This document shows positions 6,076-9,463 of a DNA stretch of 9,463 nucleotides, in pieces. Source of the DNA: SAR86 cluster bacterium. GTDB lineage: Bacteria > Pseudomonadota > Gammaproteobacteria > Magnimaribacterales > D2472. The number at the start of each line of letters is the position of its first letter. Position 1 is the stretch's first letter. The translations under genes and the position numbers were made by a program. Under the pieces are notes generated by a model. That model was not told the DNA's origin and made no database searches. It saw only the letters and a program-made list of their open reading frames with translations. The stretch lies in the NCBI GenBank assembly GCA_016779505.1, contig JADHNM010000041.1, positions 1 through 9,463 on the forward strand, in the 5' to 3' direction.

Positions 6076-6087
6076 GACAGTATTCTA
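6073..6087 (-). promoter_or_regulatory. candidate -10 element giving a leaderless start for the antiporter
   Basis: On the minus strand TAGAAT (6087-6082, 5 of 6 to consensus) is followed by ACTGTC and the ATG at 6075-6073. There is no Shine-Dalgarno. The geometry matches that of the starts at 929, 3044 and 4319. No strong -35 is seen. Confidence 0.38.
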
Positions 6088-6098
6088 AAGGCAATACT
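6079..6098. repeat. inverted repeat over the putative -10 of the antiporter gene
   Basis: AGTATT (6079-6084) and AATACT (6093-6098) are exact reverse complements with an eight-base centre. The repeat overlaps the minus-strand TAGAAT (6082-6087), so a bound regulator would block transcription of the antiporter gene. It is short and AT-rich, so chance is possible. Confidence 0.35.
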
Positions 6099-6148
6099 AT
6101 TGAATTCATAATGATTTCAAGAGAACATAAGCATTCAGCAAACTAATT

Positions 6149-6161
6149 AAGGATAAGTATG
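6149..6161 (+). promoter_or_regulatory. Shine-Dalgarno site for the SDR gene
   Basis: AAGGA at 6149-6153 with a five-base spacer fixes the ATG at 6159. It contrasts with the divergent antiporter gene, which has none. A clear promoter was not resolved; CATAAT at 6107-6112 is one weak -10 candidate. Confidence 0.65.
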
Positions 6162-6962
6162 AAAATCACAGAACTTTTTAATGTTTCAGGAAAAGTAGCG
6201 ATTGTTACCGGTGGTTCTAGGGGAATAGGTGAGATGATAGCGGCAGGCTTTTTGGCTAATGGGGTCAAGGTATATATTACTGCTAGAAAAGAGGCTGCTT
6301 TAATCGAAAAGGCTAATGAATTATCAGAGACTTATTCAGCTGAGTGCATTCCTGTACCCTGTGACTTGAGCACCATGGATGGAATGAGTGATTTTGTTGA
6401 TTTCATTCAATCAAAAGAGGATCACATAGATTTTCTTATTAACAACGCAGGAGCTTCATGGGGAGAACCTTATGCAGAATATTCAGAAAAGGGCTGGGAT
6501 AAAGTTATGGATTTGAATGTTAAAAGTATTTTTTATTTAACTCAAAAACTCACACCTATGCTAGCTAAACAAGCTTCTGCCGAAGATCCAGCTAGAGTTA
6601 TTAATATTGGATCGATTGATGGTTTGAATGTACCTGCTTTAGAGAGTTATGCATATGGAACCTCCAAGGCAGCCGTTCATCATTTAACAAGAGTACAAGC
6701 AAAAAGGTTGGTTGGAAAGAATATCTTGGTCAATGCAATAGCTCCAGGCCCATATGAATCTATGATGTTAGGAGCTGCAGTAAATCATGACTATTCATTA
6801 ATCGAGTCAAGAAATCCGAGAAAAAGAATTGGTTCCCCTGAAGATATGGCAGGGCTGGTACTTTTCTTGTGCTCAAGGGCGGGAGCTTATACAGTTGGCG
6901 CAGTAATACCCTCAGATGGGGGGTTAGTTGGCACAGCAGGCCATGATCTAAGCCAGTCATGA
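6159..6962 (+). CDS. short-chain dehydrogenase/reductase, RhlG-like
   Basis: This 267-aa classical SDR is probably an NADPH-dependent 3-oxoacyl reductase. The cofactor site is TGGSRGIG (17-24), and R43 in TARKE favours NADPH. NNAG is at 95-98 and N120 is in DLNV. The catalytic residues are S152 (INIGS), Y166 and K170 (YGTSK). Several stretches recall Pseudomonas RhlG specifically: FNVSGKVAIVTGGSRGIGEMIA, ASWGEPYAEYSEKGWDKVM, and AEDPARVINIGS. RhlG has been linked to 3-hydroxyacyl precursors for rhamnolipid and PHA, though its role is debated; a substrate here is inference. AAGGA at 6149-6153, five bases before the ATG, supports the start. The stop overlaps the ATG of the methyltransferase gene as ATGA, so the two are co-translated. 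Confidence 0.9.
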   Translation: MKITELFNVSGKVAIVTGGSRGIGEMIAAGFLANGVKVYITARKEAALIEKANELSETYSAECIPVPCDLSTMDGMSDFVDFIQSKEDHIDFLINNAGASWGEPYAEYSEKGWDKVMDLNVKSIFYLTQKLTPMLAKQASAEDPARVINIGSIDGLNVPALESYAYGTSKAAVHHLTRVQAKRLVGKNILVNAIAPGPYESMMLGAAVNHDYSLIESRNPRKRIGSPEDMAGLVLFLCSRAGAYTVGAVIPSDGGLVGTAGHDLSQS

Positions 6963-7576
6963 GCCTTTATGAGAATTATTTTTTACCTAAACTGTTGGAT
7001 TGCTGTTGTGGCATGGAGGGTTTTCAAAATAAGAGAGCTCAAATCATTCCCAAGGCTCATGGAAGAGTTTTAGAAATTGGCATTGGGTCAGGTTTAAATT
7101 TTGATTTTTATGATTTTGATAAAGTATCTGAGATAGTGGGAGTTGATCCAGCCCTCAGTTCAGTGGCTATTGCAAAATCTAGGGCTGTAAATTTTAACTC
7201 TAAAATTTCTTTTGTTGAGGCAACAGCTGAATCCATTGATCTTGAGTCTGCAACATTTGATAGCGTGGTAATAGGGTTTAGTCTATGCACTATCCCAGAT
7301 CCAATGCAGGCTTTGGCAGAGGCTCACAGACTGCTTAAGCCAGGTGGCTCATTATTTTTTATGGAGCACGGCCTAGCTCCCGAACCTAAAATTCAAAAAT
7401 GGCAACACCGAATAACACCTCTTTGGAATAAAATTGCTGGTGGGTGCAATCTAAATAGAAATATTGAAGAGCTGATTCTTTCTGGAGGATTCCAGTTACA
7501 GGATTTAAAGAAGAAATATATTAAAGGGCCAAAGATAGCTTCTTTTTTGTATTATGGCGAAGCCTCTAAAGCCTAA
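6959..7576 (+). CDS. class I SAM-dependent methyltransferase, METTL7-like
   Basis: The 205-aa protein has the SAM-binding motif LEIGIGSG (38-45), the acidic D63 that ends strand 2 (VGVDPA), TFDSVV (99-104) and the post-motif LLKPGGSLFFMEHG (126-139). The segment from LCTIPDP through KIQKWQHRITPLWNKIAGGCNLNR resembles METTL7-type and related UbiE-like methyltransferases; human METTL7 proteins are thiol methyltransferases. The bacterial substrate is unknown. Three consecutive cysteines (15-17) sit near the N-terminus. The gene starts inside the stop of the SDR gene (ATGA), so the pair may modify the same, probably lipidic or hydrophobic, compound; this is inference. Its stop overlaps the stop of the convergent LysR gene by four bases. 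Confidence 0.87.
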   Translation: MSLYENYFLPKLLDCCCGMEGFQNKRAQIIPKAHGRVLEIGIGSGLNFDFYDFDKVSEIVGVDPALSSVAIAKSRAVNFNSKISFVEATAESIDLESATFDSVVIGFSLCTIPDPMQALAEAHRLLKPGGSLFFMEHGLAPEPKIQKWQHRITPLWNKIAGGCNLNRNIEELILSGGFQLQDLKKKYIKGPKIASFLYYGEASKA

Positions 7577-8478
7577 AGCGAGCTTACTTCTTCAAAAGAT
7601 TCAATAATAAGGTTTCGCATCCATATATGTGATCCGTCATTATCATCGCTGGAGTGCCAAATCAGATATTGCTCAAGAGGAGGAACATTGATAGGTATTT
7701 CAATGTAGCTAAGCCCATGTTTTTTTGCAAAAGTCTCAGAGCAGAGCAAACACAAATCAGTTGATCTAACTATCTCTGGAGTCACTTGATAATGCTGAGA
7801 TCTCAGTGCAATTTCAGGCTGTAATTGCATTTTTTGCATTTCCATTTCTACAACGGAGGCGCCTCTTTTTCTATTTGAGATATTGATGTATTTTAATTTC
7901 AACATTTCATCCAAATTCATTTCTGAAAGTTTTGATACAGGATGATTGGCTCGGTGAGCTACAACAAATCGATCAGAAAACACTTTCATTGAATTTGTAT
8001 CTTTTGAGTTGGGTATGAAAGGGTCTACAGCAAAACTTAATTCATTTGTTGCCAAAGCATGAGGCACCTGATCTCTGGAAGAGTAGTAGCATTCAAGTTT
8101 AATATTTGGAGCTTGTTTTTCCATTTTACCCATAAGAATTGCCAGAATTCGACCTTCATTAATATCTCCGAGAGAGATTCTAAAAGTTTTCTGACTGGTA
8201 GCTGGATCAAACTCATCAGGCTCATTGACACTTTTTTGCATTAGCTGCAGAGCATTTTGTATATCTTTAATGATATTTTCTGTTTTTTGAGTAGGCACCA
8301 TGCCACTGCCAGTTCTTACAAAGAGTTCATCGTCAAATTTTTCTCTTAATCTTGAGAGTGCATTGGAGACAGCAGGTTGAGTAATACCTACCACTTCAGC
8401 TGCTTTGGTAAGACTGCCTTCGGTATAAATGGAGTTCATGATTACAAAAAGATTTAAATCAAAAGAACTTATTTTCAT
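7573..8478 (-). CDS. LysR-family transcriptional regulator
   Basis: The 301-aa protein has an N-terminal winged helix-turn-helix (about 6-65) with the typical GSLTKAAEVVGITQPAVSNA and LSRLREKFDDELFVRTGSGM. A linker helix (66-90) and an effector-binding domain (about 97-295) follow. The general type resembles NodD/NahR-like regulators, but the effector cannot be inferred. It is divergent from the acyl-CoA dehydrogenase gene with a 137-base spacer, the classic arrangement for a LysR protein controlling its neighbour and itself. Two compact palindromes occur in that spacer. Translation has only a weak site (AGGA about ten bases before the ATG). The end overlaps the methyltransferase stop codon. 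Confidence 0.94.
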   Translation of the reverse strand: MKISSFDLNLFVIMNSIYTEGSLTKAAEVVGITQPAVSNALSRLREKFDDELFVRTGSGMVPTQKTENIIKDIQNALQLMQKSVNEPDEFDPATSQKTFRISLGDINEGRILAILMGKMEKQAPNIKLECYYSSRDQVPHALATNELSFAVDPFIPNSKDTNSMKVFSDRFVVAHRANHPVSKLSEMNLDEMLKLKYINISNRKRGASVVEMEMQKMQLQPEIALRSQHYQVTPEIVRSTDLCLLCSETFAKKHGLSYIEIPINVPPLEQYLIWHSSDDNDGSHIWMRNLIIESFEEVSSL

Positions 8479-8499
8479 TTTTGTCTGATCCTATAGCTT

Positions 8500-8514
8500 T
8501 GCAACTTGCTTGCA
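8500..8514. promoter_or_regulatory. candidate LysR binding palindrome TGCAA-N5-TTGCA
   Basis: The arms TGCAA (8500-8504) and TTGCA (8510-8514) are exact reverse complements around five bases. The 15-bp size fits LysR-type sites, and it lies 22 bases upstream of the lysR ATG, where binding could give autoregulation. Confidence 0.42.
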
Positions 8515-8520
8515 GTTATC

Positions 8521-8536
8521 ATGGGTATATACCAAT
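8521..8536. promoter_or_regulatory. second palindrome, core GGTATATACC
   Basis: A perfect 10-bp palindrome at 8524-8533 extends to AT/AT at both outer ends with one mismatch pair (8523/8534). It contains a T-N11-A spacing (8522 and 8534), the loose LysR signature. It may be a second half-site for the divergent regulator. Confidence 0.38.
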
Positions 8537-8615
8537 TGAATACTAATAATAAAGTTATTTTATAACATTCACAATGCTTATATTATAAATAACAGCTATT
8601 AATAAGAGGAAAGTA

Positions 8616-9463
8616 ATGAGAGATTTAAGGCCAGAAGTTCAAACATTTTTAGATAGAGTTCAAGCATTTATAGATACCGAAATTAGACCCAATGAAGCAA
8701 CATATGCGCAGCAGGTTGAAGAGGGTGGTAGATGGTGCGTGCCTCCCATCATGGAGGAAATGAAGGCCAAGGCGAAGGCTGAAGGCTTATGGAATTTCTT
8801 CCTGCCAGGGTATGAGGGTGAGTTTGGAACTGGTTTAAGTAATTTTGAATATTCTCATCTTGCAGAAAAAATGGGTGCAGTGGGGATCGCCTCTGAAGTT
8901 TTTAATTGCTCTGCTCCTGATACAGGAAACATGGAAGTGCTTGAGAGATATGGTTCCGAAGAACATAAAGAGACTTGGTTGAAGCCTCTGTTAGCTGGAG
9001 AAATTAGGTCTGCTTTTGGCATGACGGAGCCTGGAGTGGCTTCTTCGGATGCAACCAACATGGCTGCTACCGCAGTTCTTGACGGTGACGAGTATGTGAT
9101 TAACGGTGAAAAATGGTGGACATCTGGCGCTGGAGACCCTCGTTGTAAAATTATTGTGTTTATGTGTGTGACTGATCAAGATCCAGACTCTCCAAGACAT
9201 AAAAGACATTCTCAAATACTTGTCCCCATGGACTCTGAAGGAATTGAAGTAAGAAAGATGATGGAAGTTTTTGGTTGGGATGATGCCCCACATGGTCATG
9301 CTCATCTAAAATTTACTAATGTAAGAGTTCCAAAAAGCAATATGATTCTTGGCGAGGGTCGAGGTTTTGAAATTGCCCAAGGTCGGCTCGGGCCTGGAAG
9401 AATTCATCATTGCATGCGAGCTGTTGGCTTAGGTGAAAGAGCACTGCAAATGATGTGTGAAAG
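8616..9463 (+). CDS. acyl-CoA dehydrogenase, ACAD10/11 type (partial, 3' end outside window)
   Basis: The frame opens at ATG 8616 with AGAGGA five bases upstream and stays open to the window edge, giving 282 residues. Sequence typical of the ACAD10/11 clade includes EVFNCSAPDTGNMEVL (94-109), the flavin-region AFGMTEPGVASSD (133-145), KWWTSGAGDPRCKI (166-179), FGWDDAPHGHAH (219-230) and EGRGFEIAQGRLGPGRIHH (247-265). It should oxidise an acyl-CoA with FAD and pass electrons to ETF in the cytoplasm. Human ACAD10/11 carry an extra kinase-like domain. This gene starts directly with the dehydrogenase part, so a separate phosphotransferase gene may lie downstream. The final C-terminal helices, including the catalytic base, are not in view. 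It is divergent from lysR and probably controlled by it. Confidence 0.93.
   Translation, partial: MRDLRPEVQTFLDRVQAFIDTEIRPNEATYAQQVEEGGRWCVPPIMEEMKAKAKAEGLWNFFLPGYEGEFGTGLSNFEYSHLAEKMGAVGIASEVFNCSAPDTGNMEVLERYGSEEHKETWLKPLLAGEIRSAFGMTEPGVASSDATNMAATAVLDGDEYVINGEKWWTSGAGDPRCKIIVFMCVTDQDPDSPRHKRHSQILVPMDSEGIEVRKMMEVFGWDDAPHGHAHLKFTNVRVPKSNMILGEGRGFEIAQGRLGPGRIHHCMRAVGLGERALQMMCE

Larger units (their letters stand above)
8479..8615. promoter_or_regulatory. divergent lysR / acyl-CoA dehydrogenase control region
   Basis: This 137-base, very AT-rich spacer holds two palindromes, at 8500-8514 and 8521-8536, plus weaker AT dyads (GTTAT-TTT-ATAAC at 8554-8566). A -10 candidate for the dehydrogenase is TATTAT at 8581-8586; TTGAAT at 8536-8541 with TATAAC at 8561-8566 is another option with a long 19-base spacing. 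AGAGGA at 8605-8610 is a good ribosome site for the ATG at 8616. Confidence 0.5.

Noticed and set aside
8991..9305. Minus-strand 104-codon frame
   Set aside because: It lies opposite the clear acyl-CoA dehydrogenase coding region and shows no recognisable domain.
1..9463. CRISPR array, insertion sequence or toxin-antitoxin pair
   Set aside because: No regularly spaced repeats, transposase motifs, terminal inverted repeats or recognisable toxin or antitoxin were found on reading both strands.

Overview
This window is a dense, AT-rich stretch of bacterial chromosome. It most likely comes from a marine gammaproteobacterium, with a SAR86-like lineage as my best guess. The grounds are low GC, very short intergenic gaps, a periplasmic PQQ/heme c dehydrogenase lipoprotein, a DUF3604-type protein end, an ACAD11-type acyl-CoA dehydrogenase, a RhlG-like reductase and a tRNA-Leu with encoded CCA. 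The taxonomic call is inference; no marker gene fixes it. I see no mobile element, integrase, transposase, CRISPR array or phage gene, and no gene-free gap over 300 bases.

Left part (1-928): the tail of a DUF3604-type protein, then two back-to-back small membrane protein genes (70 and 128 aa, the second DUF4345-like), then a tRNA-Leu(UAG) with a near-consensus promoter. Middle (929-3817): a quinohemoprotein alcohol dehydrogenase with PQQ propeller and C-terminal cytochrome c, followed by a short-form AMP nucleosidase. Next (3818-6075): a minus-strand thioredoxin-fold gene with a mutated CxxC, two plus-strand integral membrane genes (an unknown 131-aa protein and a DUF4345-like protein), and a minus-strand Ca2+/Na+ antiporter. 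Right part (6159-9463): a RhlG-like SDR translationally coupled to a METTL7-like methyltransferase, then a LysR regulator divergent from an acyl-CoA dehydrogenase that runs off the window.

How the genes may work together: the SDR-methyltransferase operon and the LysR/acyl-CoA dehydrogenase pair suggest lipid or acyl-chain metabolism. The PQQ enzyme would oxidise alcohols in the periplasm and pass electrons to the respiratory chain. AMP nucleosidase belongs to purine salvage or adenylate control. No single pathway unites all of these.

The most interesting signals are architectural. Four genes (at 929, 3044, 4319 and 6075 minus) lack a Shine-Dalgarno sequence but have a -10-like hexamer 5-6 nt before the ATG, which would make their mRNAs leaderless; the genes at 4723, 6159 and 8616 have clear Shine-Dalgarno sites. 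Two of these -10 boxes lie within or overlap inverted repeats, the clearest being 7-bp arms around a perfect TATAAT at the AMP nucleosidase start. All three convergent gene pairs meet with 0, 4 or 51 bp of overlap and no visible intrinsic terminator. Two separate membrane proteins share a C-terminal KRKNEI tail. The LysR/acyl-CoA dehydrogenase spacer carries two compact palindromes.
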